Below are positions 37,140-49,049 of a stretch of DNA of 64,000 nt, in pieces. The stretch is from assembly GCF_026210795.1 (NCBI RefSeq), contig NC_089436.1, positions 2,108,001-2,172,000 on the forward strand, written 5' to 3'. This DNA comes from Rhizophagus irregularis (lineage: Eukaryota > Glomeromycota > Glomeromycetes > Glomerales > Glomeraceae). Within the stretch, counting starts at the first letter, position 1, and each line of letters opens with the position of its first letter. The translations under genes were made by a program, and so were the position numbers. Below the pieces are notes generated by a model, which was not told the DNA's origin, did not search any database, and worked only from the letters and a program-made list of their open reading frames with translations.

Positions 37140-37640
37140 CTGTTTCAGTTCTTTATATTAAATAAATGAGTTTCATTTTAAATAATACTTTGAGATTTTA
37201 TTTTATTTTTTAAAAAATAATTTAATTTTTTTTTATTTTATAGATTTCAGCTTCAGTTTTTGGATATTGAATAAGTAAGTTTCATTTTAAATAACACTTT
37301 AAAACTTTATTTTTTTTTAATTTAATTTATTGATTTTTTTTTCTATTTGGCTCTAATTTTTAAGTTTTAAATAGGTGAATTTTATTTTAAACAATACTTC
37401 AAAATTTTATTTTTTTTAAAGTTTTGAAGATTTTGCTCAAATCTTTTTTATTAAAATAATTTTTTTTATTTTTTTTTCTTTTATTTTGTAATTTTGATTT
37501 CAGTTCTTAAATATTGAATAGATGACTTTGTTTTTATTAAAAAAAATAATTTAATTTTTTTTTTATTTTGAATTTTAAATAGATAAGTTTTAAAGATATT
37601 GCTTAAAAAAAAAATTTTTTAATATTTTTTTTTATTTTAT
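37140..37640. repeat. T-rich degenerate tandem repeat
   Basis: Irregular units of roughly 80-110 bp: ATTTTATAGATTTCAGCTTC, TTTTGGATATTGAATAAGTA, AGTTTCATTTTAAATAACAC, then a T run. The same unit occurs at 34.1-34.3 kb and 35.5-35.6 kb, so one older array has been split by the TTAA element and foldback copy 2. Confidence 0.6.
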
Positions 37641-37646
37641 TTTATA

Positions 37647-37930
37647 GGGTTTAAATTTTAAACGTACCTGCGTTTGAATGCACCCCCATAGTATAGCTCA
37701 AAAATGAAGTTTTAAACCCCTTTTGTCATAGTAAGTAAAGTTGTAGAGGAGGCAAAAATACGCATATAATGTGAGTTTATTTATAGGTATATAAGGTATA
37801 AATTGCATTTATTCAAAAAATTAGAAATTTGCCAGTATTACGTGATAAAATGATCAGCATTTTTATTATATAAAAATTTCCAAAAAAGAGAGGTGCGTTC
37901 AAACGCAAGTGCATTCAAATTTTAATCCCT
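37647..37930. mobile_element. Inverted-repeat element with GGGWTTAAA ends
   Basis: 284 bp with about 40-bp inverted ends (GGGTTTAAATTTTAAACGTA / GGGATTAAAATTTGAATGCA, both continuing into TGCGTTTGAAYGCACC) and a 9-bp direct repeat TATTTTATA on each side. The 8- or 9-bp duplication fits hAT or Mutator-type insertion. Confidence 0.75.
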
Positions 37931-38052
37931 ATTTTATAAATATTGAATTAGTTTTTGAAATTTTTTTTTTTTTTTACAAATTTTAGGATCAGAGAAACGA
38001 AAACTTTTAATTTTAAAGTTTAAAGTAGTTTAATTTTGAAATGTAATATAAA

Positions 38053-39952
38053 TTGATAAATCAAGAATTACTTGAAATTATGATTATATTACCTTCTGGT
38101 AAAACTTTGATATGGAAAGCAGTAGATATAAGTGATCAAAGAGGACGTGCAATTGATGTTATACCAAAAATAGAAGAAATAATATTAAATGATTTAAAGG
38201 AACAATCAATTAAAGTAGCTTGCGGCATATGCTTCAGCATGGTAAGTTGATTATGTAATTATTATATATTAAATTTATTTATTTTTTTTTTAATTTATTT
38301 AATGAATTTTTATTTTATTTAGATGGCAGCTTTATCTCAAATACTTTCAATATGTATTTTTGTCATACTTTGCATATCAATGCAATTTAGCTGTTAGAGA
38401 GATTTTTAAAGAATCTAGTATCTTGAAAAATGCATCTACTAATGCCATCAAATTGGTTAATTATTTTAATCATTCTAATAATGTATATTTTATTGGAAAA
38501 TTACAAAATATTCAACGAGAACTTTATTCAAAATATTATGCAATAATAAAATCTGGCGATACAAAATAGAATTCTTATTATGAATGTTATTTAAGTTTAA
38601 TTCAGACTAAATAGACATTGAAGGTAAGTGAAATTTATTAATTTAAATATTAAAAATTAAATACTAATTTATTATTCTTTAAATAGAATTTAGTTACTCG
38701 TTATGAGCCTTCTGAAGAAACTTCATCAAAATCTACTGAATTATATTTTCCAACTGATATTTGCCAAATAATTATAGGTGATTTATTTTGGTCCCGTATT
38801 TCGCAACTTGCAATATTAATAAAACCTTACTGTGGAGCATTTGGTAAATTGCAAATAGATAAGGCTCAACTATATGATGTTGCTTTATCTTTTGGATATT
38901 TTATTAAATTTTGGGAGCAGAATACAGATCAATTCTTGTCTGAAGGCATAATTTCACATTTTGAAAAATGTTGGAATAACTGGGAACAATTTATACTATT
39001 ACTTTCTTTTGTACTTCATCCCAAATATCACCTTGACAAATTTAATCCTAACTTAGAAACAATCAATTTTGTAACAATAGGAATTTGGCTTGATTATTAT
39101 TATAAAGCTTGGACATCTGAAAAACCAACAAAACTACTTGCATAATTTGAATCTTATTGAGTTAAAAAATTACCTTTTAATAATGAAATATATGAGCAAT
39201 TTGGTGATGATGTTTTGGCATATTAGTACTATTGTTCTATAATGTGTAAGGAATTAGGATTTATAGCAACAAAATTTTCAGTATTTGTGTAAACTCAGTT
39301 TCTATAGAACAATTATTCTTATTTATAGGATTTTTGCACACTTCTTGAAAAAACAAATCAAAGGCAATATTATTTTATTTTGAGTAAATTTATTCATCGC
39401 ACGTGCGATGCATCGCCACTTTCCTTTTTTGTAAATTATTTATGTTGATCAACCTGCTTATACATCGCCACCCCCCTTAAAATGGCAATGATAAACATAA
39501 AAATTTGCATCGCACGTGCGATAAATAAATTATTTCTTTTATTTTTTATATATTATTGATATTTACTAATTATTTTTTTTTTATTTATTTAGCATGAAAG
39601 AGTTGTAGCTATAGCTCAACTTCAAGCAGATATTCATCAGACTGAAAATAAAAAAAAAAGGAAACATGAATCTGAAAAAATAAAGGTAAATATTGCACCA
39701 CCAATTATTGAATCAGCAGGTGAACAAGAAACTGGTAATACAGAACAAAATGAAGCTGAAAGAATACTTGAAGACTTACAAGAAACATCTGATTACATAA
39801 CAACTGAACAAGATTGGATTGAATGTCTGAATGAATGGAATGAGCTATTAATGAAAGAAGAAAAAGCACAAAATTTGGATGTTACAAAGGAATCATTAAA
39901 TTGTAGTGATAATGATCTATTAAATTCATATATATATCCACCCTACTATTAA
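38053..39952 (+). pseudogene. Decayed hAT transposase gene
   Basis: Successive blocks match the minus-strand hAT gene at 45692-48158 in order: LPSGKTLIWKAVDISD (38053-38250) with SEGEVIIWKAVDVSS; AVREIFKESSILKNAS (38360-38569) with VGEIFKESEKFKQAS; QLYDVALSFGYFIKFWEQNT and the following FVLHPKYHLDKF (38849-39145) with RLHKVLHGFGYFIKFW and LLHPKYKMSKF; and an acidic tail (39594-39952) with W-x-x-L-x-x-W. Blocks are separated by introns, stops and frame changes, and a MITE interrupts the C-terminal part. The N-terminal BED zinc finger is missing. Not functional. Confidence 0.8.
39390..39526. mobile_element. Tiny MITE with TCGCACGTGCGA ends
   Basis: About 137 bp. Each end carries the self-complementary TCGCACGTGCGA, giving inverted repeats TTTATTCATCGCACGTGCG and its near complement. 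Inserted in the decayed hAT gene. Similar AAATTTATT / AAATTATTT flanks suggest a diverged target duplication. Confidence 0.65.
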
Positions 39953-40245
39953 TGCTGATGCAAAGTGGAACTTACGAGATCTTTTTATTAGAGAATTGGA
40001 AAGGCCAGAATTTATATCTGTATTTTCAAAATTTAATTAATTAAATATGTAATTAGTTTATTATAATTTTTTTCATTCAATAACATAATATTAATAATAA
40101 ATAATTATTAAATAATGGTTTAAAATTTAGTAATGCTAATATAAATTTGTAATTAACATTTATTTTATATAATGTTTACCAGAATTAGTTATAATTTTGG
40201 CCCAAATTAATTTAATAATCACGTGATCTATCTAAAACTTGTCCA

Positions 40246-40467
40246 ATGAAAAAAGGTTTTAGTTTTGGACAGATTTTGGATAGAATTTTGGGCAGATGTC
40301 CAAAATATCAAATTGTTCAATTACCTAATACTGCATTATATTATTTGCTTTTATATTTGGAAGAGAATATAAGCATGATTCAGAATGTTCTTGGTATTGT
40401 CAGTCATTCTGATCAGGAAATAAATGGATTAGAAGAAGCCAATAAAAATGCAAAAGTGTATCTTTAA
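40246..40467 (+). other. Isolated open frame, unrecognised
   Basis: A 73-codon frame with ATG and balanced composition (for example QLPNTALYYLLLYLEENISM). No family, neighbours or splice context. It could be a relic or chance. Confidence 0.2.
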
Positions 40468-41021
40468 AACTTTTGATAGTTTCTTACCTTTAGTGCCTTT
40501 GGTCCAGGTATATTAATACAGAAATTCATTTATAAGAAGTGGAAATATTTTATTTTACTGGAAAGTAACTATCATTATTTTAATTGTGTGAAAATTCAGC
40601 TAGTGTCTATGTCTAGAATATACTTTTTGTCAAAATGACAAAATACTAATTAAATTTATTTTGATAAACGTAATGTATTTTGATAGACATAATTAATTCA
40701 TAGTAATTTTATAATAAATAGTGAATTGGTCTGTTCACCAAAATATAACGTAATTAATTAGCAGAGAAGTATAGTCTAGAACAGGTTAGCTAATATATAT
40801 ATTTTTTTGTTACATAGGAGTACATATGAAGTTCAGCAAAAAATCTTCTAAGCTGATGATTACCATTCCGAATTATTAGTTAGATTGATAAAGTACAACT
40901 ATTCTGCTTGATCGGTTAGTAATCTCTAAAAAGAATATTGTGAAAAGTTTTCCCTATATACATCTAATGGTAAATCTGGCAGAGATAATTGAAAAAAATG
41001 TGATATCTTTTGAACTGAAAA

Positions 41022-41880
41022 TCAGCACTCTGATTCAGTTTTAGAACTAGAAGATTCTGAATCAGAACAGTAAACTTCATCAAAATTTTTGATATGAATA
41101 TTTGGATTTAACTGGTCCATAGTTTTTTTGCTAATATTTTTACATCCTTCCAAATCTAGAAATTTTAAATTGAGACATGAGCAAGCAATTTCTTTAATAG
41201 TCATACTTGTAATATTGCAGTGAATAAAGTTAAGATGTTGGAGGTTTGGACAGGAACATATAATATTACAAATCAATAGTTCGCTAACAAACTTATAGCA
41301 ACTTAAATCAAGATATTCTAATTTATAGTAAGAATAAGCCAATACTTCAGTAACCTCATCACCAATATCATTATGTCTGATCTCTAAATATCTTAATTCA
41401 GAAATGCTCTGATATTGCCACAATTAATGCATCATTACAAAAAGCCATGACACCAACAAAATCAAGATACTTTATGTTAAGACATCTCTGTATTAACATA
41501 TTAGCATATTTGACATCCTTCTTACTATATACAATATTAAGATTTTATAAATTTGGGCATGAGTTTAAGATGCAACTTATAGATTTATCTGTAATCTGAT
41601 ATGCTTTAGCAAAATGAAACACTTGTATATCATAACAATTTTCTGTGATTTCAAACAAAGATTTATTGGTAATATTTCTGCAGTAAGAAATATTAAGATA
41701 TTCTAATTTATGGCATAATCGTATGATTGCATATAAGCCTTTATCGGTTATTGCTTGAGCATCCTACAAATTGAAATATCTTAAATTAAAATATGATTCT
41801 GCTATTATAAATAGTGATCTATCACTAAAACCTATACTATTTTTAAAATCTAAATGAATCATATTTGAAAATATATCCAC
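41022..41880 (-). pseudogene. Leucine-rich-repeat protein relic
   Basis: The intact part (41423-41022) shows tandem LRRs: [73 protein letters not shown], then an acidic Ser-rich tail. Further repeats continue upstream on the minus strand (LEYLNISYCRNITNKSLFEI near 41690, CLNIKYLDFVG near 41480) but in other frames and broken by stops. These are the cysteine-containing LRRs of F-box/AMN1-like proteins, a family often expanded in such fungi. No F-box is seen. Confidence 0.65.
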
Positions 41881-42329
41881 AATACTTTTTATTTTTTATC
41901 TGAAAGTGAATAGTAATAAGTAATTTCTAGATGGGTTAGATTTGAAACATAAGCAGGCTTATGCTTTTCGCACATTATTTTTACAAATCTTTTCAAACAA
42001 GTATGTTTTCTTGCACAATAATTATAATCTTCTGGAAAATGATATCCATATTTCAGGCCATTTCCCTTTAGTTCAACATGTTTTCATAAAATAGGAGTAC
42101 TACATCTGTACTACAATTAGAAAACAAATAGAGTAGAATAGAAAGATTTATTTATCGCTAAAAAATGTAAAATCTGTTCTAATACTTCTGCTATATTAAA
42201 AATACTTGATTGTGCTATAAATGATATATGTTGTATCTTTAAATAAAAAATAAAATCCTGGTTCAGCCCACTTCAAATTACCACCTGCTTAACCTTTCTT
42301 GGTCACGCTCTCCTTCATTATTTATGAGG

Positions 42330-42703
42330 GACATCCTTTTTTTTTTTTTACCTAATACCTATAGGATTCCTCAATTATTCTTGCTTTTCAGTCCTTTTTT
42401 ACCAATTATCAAAAGAACTATTTCTTGTATTAAATCGATTACAGTCTTCCTATCTACACATTTATCCAGATCATCCAATTCAACTTCCAATAAATTAACC
42501 TTCTTTTTAAACTTTACATATTCGAAATGATAATCTTCCAGCTTTTTTTCTAATACTCAAATCTGTCCAGAGAGTGCTTTATATGCTTTTGTATTTTACT
42601 CATCCAGTCCAAATAACTGAGCTATTTTTTCTATATGTCTAATAATTTTCTCTTTGCTAGTTATACTATTAGATAAATGCTTTTGATTGGTTACCATTTT
42701 CAT
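42330..42703 (-). pseudogene. Coiled-coil protein relic
   Basis: Starts with an ATG at 42703 and reads MKMVTNQKHLSNSITSKEKI, then a heptad-rich helix (LEKKLEDYHFEYVKFKKKVN, LLEVELDDLDKCVD). Two in-frame stops break it. No family recognised. Confidence 0.4.
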
Positions 42704-42891
42704 GATATTTTATATATAATATATCTATTTTTTTTCTTATATTTATTCAAAAAAAAGTAACTCTATCAGATAAGATATTAGAGCAAGTTGCTCTAGTTAA
42801 AAGGGTAGACTATCTTTCACAGATTAATAGATCAAAAGAAGCAAAAAAAATAAAATTAATAAATGATATCCTGATTTTCTAATCATATATG

Positions 42892-43139
42892 TAAGGTTGC
42901 CTACCTAAACCTCTCCAAAATTCTATGATTAATTTCTCCAAAATTTTACTATAGTTTTATTATAGTTTTGGCAAGGTTTCAGCAGTTTCAGCATTTATAC
43001 TAATAAGTTTCATCAGGTTTCGCTTTTCTCCAAAGTTTCGCCAACTTTTTAATAAGACTTTCATATAGTTTTGGCAAAATTTCACCATTTCAGCATTTCG
43101 CCAATTTGTCAAAATCCCCTAGTTTCTCCAGCAATCTTA
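42892..43139 (-). mobile_element. hAT-like MITE (TAAGGTTGC ends), copy B
   Basis: 248 bp with TAAGGTTGCC...GCAATCTTA ends and a perfect 8-bp duplication CATATATG (42884-42891 and 43140-43147). The interior matches the complement of copy A (7208-7451). It inserted in the terminal repeat of the larger foldback element. Confidence 0.88.
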
Positions 43140-43204
43140 CATATATGTTATACTTAAGTGCCAAAACCTTTTGGCTATATGCTGAAATCGAAACACTTTT
43201 CAGC

Positions 43205-43445
43205 ATATAATAGTTTCTGAAATCCATAAATCCCAAACTATTGCCAAAATCCCAAATCATTGCCAAAATCCCAAACTATTGCCAAAATCCCAAATCATTG
43301 CCAAAATCCCAAACTATTGCCAAAATCTAAAATCATTTCCAAAATTCAAATCATTGCCGAAATTCACAATCATTACCAAAATCCCAAACCATTGCCAAAA
43401 TCTCAAATCATTGCCGAAATCAAAACCATTGCCAAAATCCAAAAT
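43205..43445 (+). repeat. Tandem 20-bp repeat CCAAAATCCCAAA
   Basis: About eleven head-to-tail copies of ATTGCCAAAATCCCAAACT with small variations. Open frames across it are translated repeats, not genes. Confidence 0.9.
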
Positions 43446-43496
43446 TAGAGTTCTGAACTGAACCAAAATTTTTTTTTCGGTTCAGTTTAGTAATAT

Positions 43497-43941
43497 TAAG
43501 GTTGCCTGCTAAAACTAAAAAGGAAATTCTAAAAGATTTCAACCAATCAAATCAAATGCTGAAAATTCTGAAATTAGGCCGAAATTCGGTCTTAATTTTG
43601 GCCAAAATTAAAATTCGGCCAAAATTATGATATTGTCACGTGACATTACACTGATTTCCAAAAAAAGGAAATTTTATTTCCCAGTAAAATTGGTGAAATC
43701 AGTTTCACAAAGATTACACAAAGTTCCAAAAAAGGAAATTTATAATGTCGATCATTTTCTGGTCAGAATAACGTCCTAAAAATAACCAGAATTATACCAA
43801 TAATTTTGGTCAAATTTCGAACTTTTGGCAATAATTTCGGCATTATAAATTTTGGCAAATTTATTTTTGATTGCCTAAACTTTTGGTTACAAAAAAGTTT
43901 CGGTCTTGGCCTAAATTACCTAATTTCGGCAAGCAACCTTA
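43497..43941. mobile_element. hAT-like element (TAAGGTTGC ends), copy C
   Basis: 445 bp with TAAGGTTGCC...GCAAGCAACCTTA ends. Flanks AGTAATAT / GGCAATAT match at 6 of 8 bases, a decayed duplication. The interior differs from copies A and B (repeated GGCCAAAATT-type units and a CACGTGAC), so it is a different internal family using the same ends. Confidence 0.7.
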
Positions 43942-44091
43942 GGCAATATACGGTAAGTTTTTATAATAATTAATATTAATTTTTCTTTTACTGAATTACT
44001 TATAAACATTAACTTTATTATTTGAGTGATAAAATAATAAGATCAATACGACCTCTATTAAGATGAGGACTTTGATACAATGCCTTCAGTA

Positions 44092-44368
44092 TAGTGTTTT
44101 GCATGAATCAAATTTCTCCTTTAAAATTCAATTTGATTCGGACTCGATTTAGACTTGATTTGACTTCCAAAAATTATTATCTCAGGATCTAGTAATCCAA
44201 TTTTAATGATCTTTTTTTTTAATCGATAGGACTCATTGCTCTGATCAAAATAAGAAAAGATCGTCAAAATCGGACTGCTAAATCAAAAGTTATTCGCAAA
44301 ATACGGTTTTATTATTCGGGAGCAATTAGGGTCACACTGTATCATGAATCGATTCGTGCAGAACACTA
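44092..44368. mobile_element. hAT-like MITE (TAGTGTTYTGCA ends)
   Basis: 277 bp with inverted ends TAGTGTTTTGCATGAATC / TAGTGTTCTGCACGAATC and an 8-bp duplication with one mismatch (CTTCAGTA at 44084-44091, CTCCAGTA at 44369-44376). Confidence 0.82.
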
Positions 44369-44853
44369 CTCCAGTAGGATGTTGGTAGGTATCACTACCA
44401 AAACTTTTATGAATTATTCTACTGTATCACCTCCTTCGTATCCTATATAAACCATGGGTACTAGAAAAAAAGTACTGGCTAGTTTTTTATTATATTATAT
44501 AGATTATACTTTTAGGATTTGGCAACAGTTTTGGGTTTTGGCAATTATTTGTGATTTCGATAAAGGTTTAGGATTTTGGCAACAGTTTGGGATTTCAGCA
44601 ATAGTTTGGAATTTTGGCAATAGTCTGGGATTTGGAATTTGGAATTTCAGCAAAATTCTGAAACTATATTTCAGCATATGTCAAATCCCAAACATATTTT
44701 GGCACCTATAGGTTTTAGCATTCAAGTCTAATATATGTGATTAATTTAGTTCCTTAGGAACCATTTTTATCAAAGAGCTTGCATAACAGATGATAAACTT
44801 TTTGAATTTTATTAGATCTTTGGATAAGGTCTGAATCTTTGGCATAGGTTATA

Positions 44854-45022
44854 CATGCTGCCCAAATTATTTTGGGATGCCATAATTATAATTTGGGATG
44901 CCATAATTCATTCGGTTTATATATAATTTACTATGTAAAGTGCCAAAATAATTTGGGATGCCATAATTGAATTTGGGATTTTACTTATAATTACGGCAGT
45001 CCAAAATAATTTGGGTGGCATG
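44854..45022 (+). mobile_element. Small TA-flanked inverted-repeat element, family 1, copy 3
   Basis: 169 bp, almost identical to 7039-7207, with TA on both sides (44852-44853, 45023-45024). The near-identity suggests recent movement. It lies in the decayed 3' part of the primase-helicase relic. Confidence 0.9.
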
Positions 45023-45029
45023 TATAGTA

Positions 45030-45309
45030 TAGGTATTAATAATTTTGAGATCCACCCCAGCTTTCACTAATTTCTCACAAAATCAATATTAGTATGAGAC
45101 GCCTGCTTTTACTTTTTTTTTATCATTATTTTTCAGTCCTAAATTTATACTATGGTGGTGAATATCCCACCTATTAGCAGTCTTAGCACAATATTTTGCC
45201 CTCTTCTCTATAGTAAACTTTTTTTTTCTTTTATCTGATATGAGAGCCCCTATCTTCTTTTTACTAAATTTGCATCAGGTTAGGAGATCTTTAACATATT
45301 TACGACCCT
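45030..45309 (-). pseudogene. Primase-helicase relic, 3' part
   Basis: Minus-strand text just beyond the hAT insertion continues from the helicase segment at 48324 (both sides share a D-W codon pair at the duplicated target), then reads GRKYVKDLLT, a stop, and a basic stretch (SKKKIGALISDKRKKK...). It is decayed by stops and frame changes. Similar text at 44739-44850 may be its end, separated by a MITE. Confidence 0.5.
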
Positions 45310-45317
45310 TCCAATCC

Positions 45318-48315
45318 TGTAGTAATGCATTAAGTTAGTGTTGGCCATTGGCCATTTGGCCAGGCTTAGACATTGCCTGTTTGGCTGACCAAAAAATGGC
45401 CAAAAATTTTTATATATAAATATTAAAAAAAAGTAACTACTTAAAATTTGTAACATTTAAATTCAATTATTTAATTCATTTTTATTATAAATTTAGTTAA
45501 TTTGAAGTATTTTCATTAACAAAAAATGGGACATCTAAATTATCAATAAAAATGTCTCTTATATTCCATTTAGCTTCATTATCTAATGCAGGATGTGTTC
45601 TATTTAATAAAAATTTATCAATATTTATATCATCATCACAATGTAAATCAGTTACAGCACTCAACTTTGCTTCTTTTTCCTGTAATAATAATTACCTCCA
45701 TGTATTAATTAGATTATTCCAATTTAATGAAACCTGGAATTTATTATTTTCACCTTCTTCATCTGAATCATCATCTTGAGTGTTAGAATTTCCTTTTTGG
45801 ATTTCTAAGTTAATAGGATTTTTTTCTTGATTCTCTAAATTTGTATTATCATTACTATTAATAATTATAGGAACTATTAGTTCAGCAATATTTTCTTTCA
45901 TTTTTTGTTGTTAAATAGTTTTCACTTCATCAACCCTATATTTATATGAAATTGCAGCACGTAATTTGCTCATTTTAAGTGTTTTTTCATACTATTTAAA
46001 AAATAAATTATTTATTATTACATTAAATTATAATTTTTTTAAAATAATATTATTTTACTTACATTTAATCTATTGCACCTTTTGGTATGTAGAAATCCCA
46101 TATTTGACCAAAGCCTTTCTACTGATGCTGCATTAATACAGATTCCAAAAATTTGTTGTGCGATATATTCAAGTTCTTTTGCTAATGGAACAACAAATCC
46201 CCAATATTTTAAAATATCATCTTCAAATTGATTAATTGTTTGTTCATCAAAAGGATATATATTTCTTCTAAAATTTTCATATTCACGTAAAATTGATTTT
46301 GATTTTGTTTTCGTCCAAGCTTCGTAATAATAAATTAGCCACTTACTAAGATATACATGATTTAAATTTGGGATATTATCTTTAAATTTTGACATCTTGT
46401 ATTTAGGATGTAGGAGCCATAATAAAAGTAAAAGTGGCTGTTCCCAACTTTGCCATCTTGTTTGAAGTCGATCAAGTATTTTCTCATTAAGTTCTATGTT
46501 ATCATAATCTTTCCAAAATTTTATAAAATATCCAAATCCATGCAGTACTTTATGCAGTCGTGCTTTATCACATTGTAGAATATCCAAAATTATACAGTAT
46601 GGTTTAAGTATTTTTACAAGTTCTGAAAGTGATTGCCACCAGGTTTCGTCAAGTAGAATATAAGAAATATTATCAGGTAGATATAATATATTATCAGAAC
46701 TTTGATAAGATGTTGATTGCTCAGAAGATTCAAATTTTGAACCTAAAGTCTTTAGAAAAATAGAAACAAATTATTTTCAAATGTTATATAAAAATAAATA
46801 AAACAAAATATATTATAATACCCGTAATGCCCCTTTTGATTTAATTAAAGTGCGAAAACATTCATAATGGTTATTCCATCTTGTATCATTTCCAATTGCG
46901 ATTTGAACATATTTTCCATATGATTCTTTTTGTAAAGTTCGAAGCTGTTCAATAAAATATTTATGAAGTGATGATTTAAAGTAAAGTGCAATTTTTATTG
47001 CCTTTATTGATGCTTGCTTAAATTTTTCAGATTCTTTAAAGATTTCGCCTACAAAAAGATTCATCTGATGTGCAAAACATGGAAAAAACGTAATATGCAG
47101 ATATTTAAGTCGAAGCTTACGTCTGTTAAAATATAAAATATAATTAATATTTACATAAAATATTAAATAAATATTTTAATAACTTAATTTTTAAAAAAAT
47201 ATGCAAATATACCGTGCAGCAGCATAACTTGGAGTACTATCAGTTACAACAGAAATAAGATTAACTCCCATTTAATTAATTTTCTTAAACATTGTTTCAG
47301 TTTTTTCAATAACTTCTTTCCATCTTTCTAATTCACTGCTTACATCTACTGCTTTCCAAATTATTACTTCCCCTTCTGATGTAATAAAAACAGAGCCAAG
47401 AATATTCTGATTTAACACATTAGTCCAACCATCAAAGGCTAAAGTAACACCAACAGAATCATTCATTAATTTCTTAGTCATTTCATTTTCAAGAATTTTT
47501 GATTCGTCATTTAATATACGTCCTCCTAAAGTTTTACGTCCTGGTAAAATTAATGCTGGATTTAAAAAATGAAAAAGTTCTTGAACTTTCTTATTTTCCA
47601 CCCATCTTAAAGGAAAACCTGCAGAACTGTTGCTTGAATCATTAATTTTTCAAATATAGCTTATTCACCCTTTATAAATAATCAAGTTGCAAGTGGTCTA
47701 GTAATGAAAGAATCAAGTGTACCAACTGATGAATTATTGCTGCCTATATAAAAAAATATTAATAATAGTTTTAATATAAAATTATCAAGTATTATTATTA
47801 ATAAATAAAATAAAAGATAAATACTTCTCAATGATATAGAAGTTATAGCACTATGAACTGAACCAGTTGATTCTCTACGCAATCTTTTTGAACTTACAAT
47901 ATTTTCGTCAAATTCATTAATTTCCATTCTTTTTGTTTCTGATGCAAATAATTCAAAAAATATTTCAGGATATTTATTTTTAAAATGTTGACATTTTTTC
48001 AAGTGATTTCTAACTCGTTCAGTTTTAAATGGAAATTTTTGAAGCAATGCATTTGGACAGCCATTAACATCTCTACACGCAATACAAATACAATAATTTT
48101 GCCAATTATCAGCTTTTTCTGGTAATATTTTCACAAAGGTTTTAAAATTAGCAGCCATTTATTTATATTTTATTTGTTTTTAGTTGGTGAGTTAGTCAGA
48201 TTTGAACACAAAAATCAAATTATAAATACCGGAAAAAAAAGATGATAAAAAAAAAAGATTGCTGATCTTGGCCAATCTGGCTGATTTAGCCGTTAGCCAA
48301 TCGGCCTTTGTGGTA
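45318..48315 (-). mobile_element. 3.0-kb hAT element inserted in the helicase relic
   Basis: Flanked by TCCAATCC (45310-45317) and TCCAATCT (48316-48323), an 8-bp duplication with one transition. The ends share a GGCCATTGGC / GGCCGATTGGC inverted repeat. At the left TAGTGTTGGCC, a hAT-like start, lies 18 bp inside the duplication. It carries one minus-strand transposase gene (45692-48158). Confidence 0.78.
45692..48158 (-). pseudogene. hAT transposase with BED zinc finger, nearly complete
   Basis: ATG at 48158. Order on the minus strand: BED-type finger (CICIACRDVNG ... VRNHLKKCQHF; 48158-47870), an intron before 47740, a conserved FPLRWVENKKVQELFHFLNP / ALILPGRKTLGGRIL block, the catalytic-side VTLAFDGWTN ... 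GSVFITSEGEVIIWKAVDVS (47601-47272), an exon 47064-46813 (VGEIFKESEKFKQASIKAIK), an exon with FGYFIKFWKDY ... LLHPKYKMSKF and the dimerisation motif INAASVERLWSNMGFLHTKR (46587-46039), and an acidic tail (45901-45692). It cuts and pastes its own element. Two stops or a frameshift at about 47640-47690, between the BED finger and the conserved block, suggest it is recently dead unless that stretch is an unrecognised intron. Confidence 0.8.
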
Positions 48316-48323
48316 TCCAATCT

Positions 48324-49034
48324 AAAAGGCCACGTTTAAGTAAATAATTTATAAAAACACCAGATGTATTTGAATTATTTAAAATTTTTTCTAAATGCTT
48401 AAAATATTCCTTATTTCCTTTATATCAAAACGATACATTTATGTTTATTACCCATTTCAATGTGAAGTGATGCATCATGATTACTTAAAACTATATACCC
48501 AGCAAAATCTTTAGTAATTGTCTTAGGCTTGAATTCTTTGCACTCCATTGTTATATATGGTTTAGTGATAAGTGATTTTAAGTGATCATTGGCTTTATGT
48601 CATTCTCCAAAAGCCATTCCGGCTTCATTTAAAAGGACTATTAAATATTTCCAATACTTTTCTAAGATTTGATGTCGCAAAGAATAATTCTGATCTTAGT
48701 ATTTCTTTTCTAATAAAATCTGTTAAGATATTTTTTCCAGAACATGGAGGAGCGTAATACTAAAATAGTATCAGGTTTTTTATCAGGATATTATACAAGA
48801 TATGCAAATTAATTAAGAACATATTTTAAAAGAACTTTATTTTCATCACACCAAACATTTTCTATATGCTTCAATAATAGGGCTTTAAACCCTAAGAAAA
48901 AGTTGAAAAACTTTGTATTCGGTAGGGCTACATGGTGGGTATGATTTTACCACTTTTCTTCCTAGCTCAATTAAATTAATTTTATACTTAGTAATTTTGA
49001 GCTTAGATGACATCTTAAAGAAAAGACCACCATT
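48324..49034 (-). pseudogene. Primase-helicase relic, helicase segment
   Basis: Minus strand, decayed by stops and frame changes. In order: FNFFLGFKALLLKHIENVWC and KVLLKYVLN (about 48935-48800; the linker that precedes D5-type helicases), a degenerate Walker A (SGKNILTDFIRKEI), LRKVLEIFNSPFK, a broken LNEAG (Walker B region), SLITKPYITMECKEF and GYIVLSNHD (sensor region), and YFKHLEKIL with the following FINYLLKRGLLDW. This is the superfamily 3 / D5-like pattern known from large DNA viruses and replicating mobile elements. Cut at 49034 by the 10.3-kb element and at 48316 by the hAT element. Origin (viral or transposon) is not decidable here. Confidence 0.65.
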
Positions 49035-49049
49035 CATTGGGAAATTTTT

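Larger units (their letters stand above)
42882..44742. mobile_element. 1.9-kb foldback element holding three nested MITEs
   Basis: The outer ends are inverted repeats (left TAATCATATATG then TTATACTTAAGTGCCAAAAC; right the near complement, with TAGACTTGAATGCTAAAACC). Just inside lie oppositely oriented tandem arrays of a roughly 20-bp TTGCCAAAATCCCAAACTA unit (43205-43445, and its complement TTTGGGATTTTGGCAA at 44516-44690). Nested inside are MITEs at 42892-43139, 43497-43941 and 44092-44368. Exact outer target duplication not found. Confidence 0.65.

Noticed and set aside
43205-43461. Two open frames in the 20-bp tandem repeat
   Set aside because: Both are translations of the repeat in different frames.
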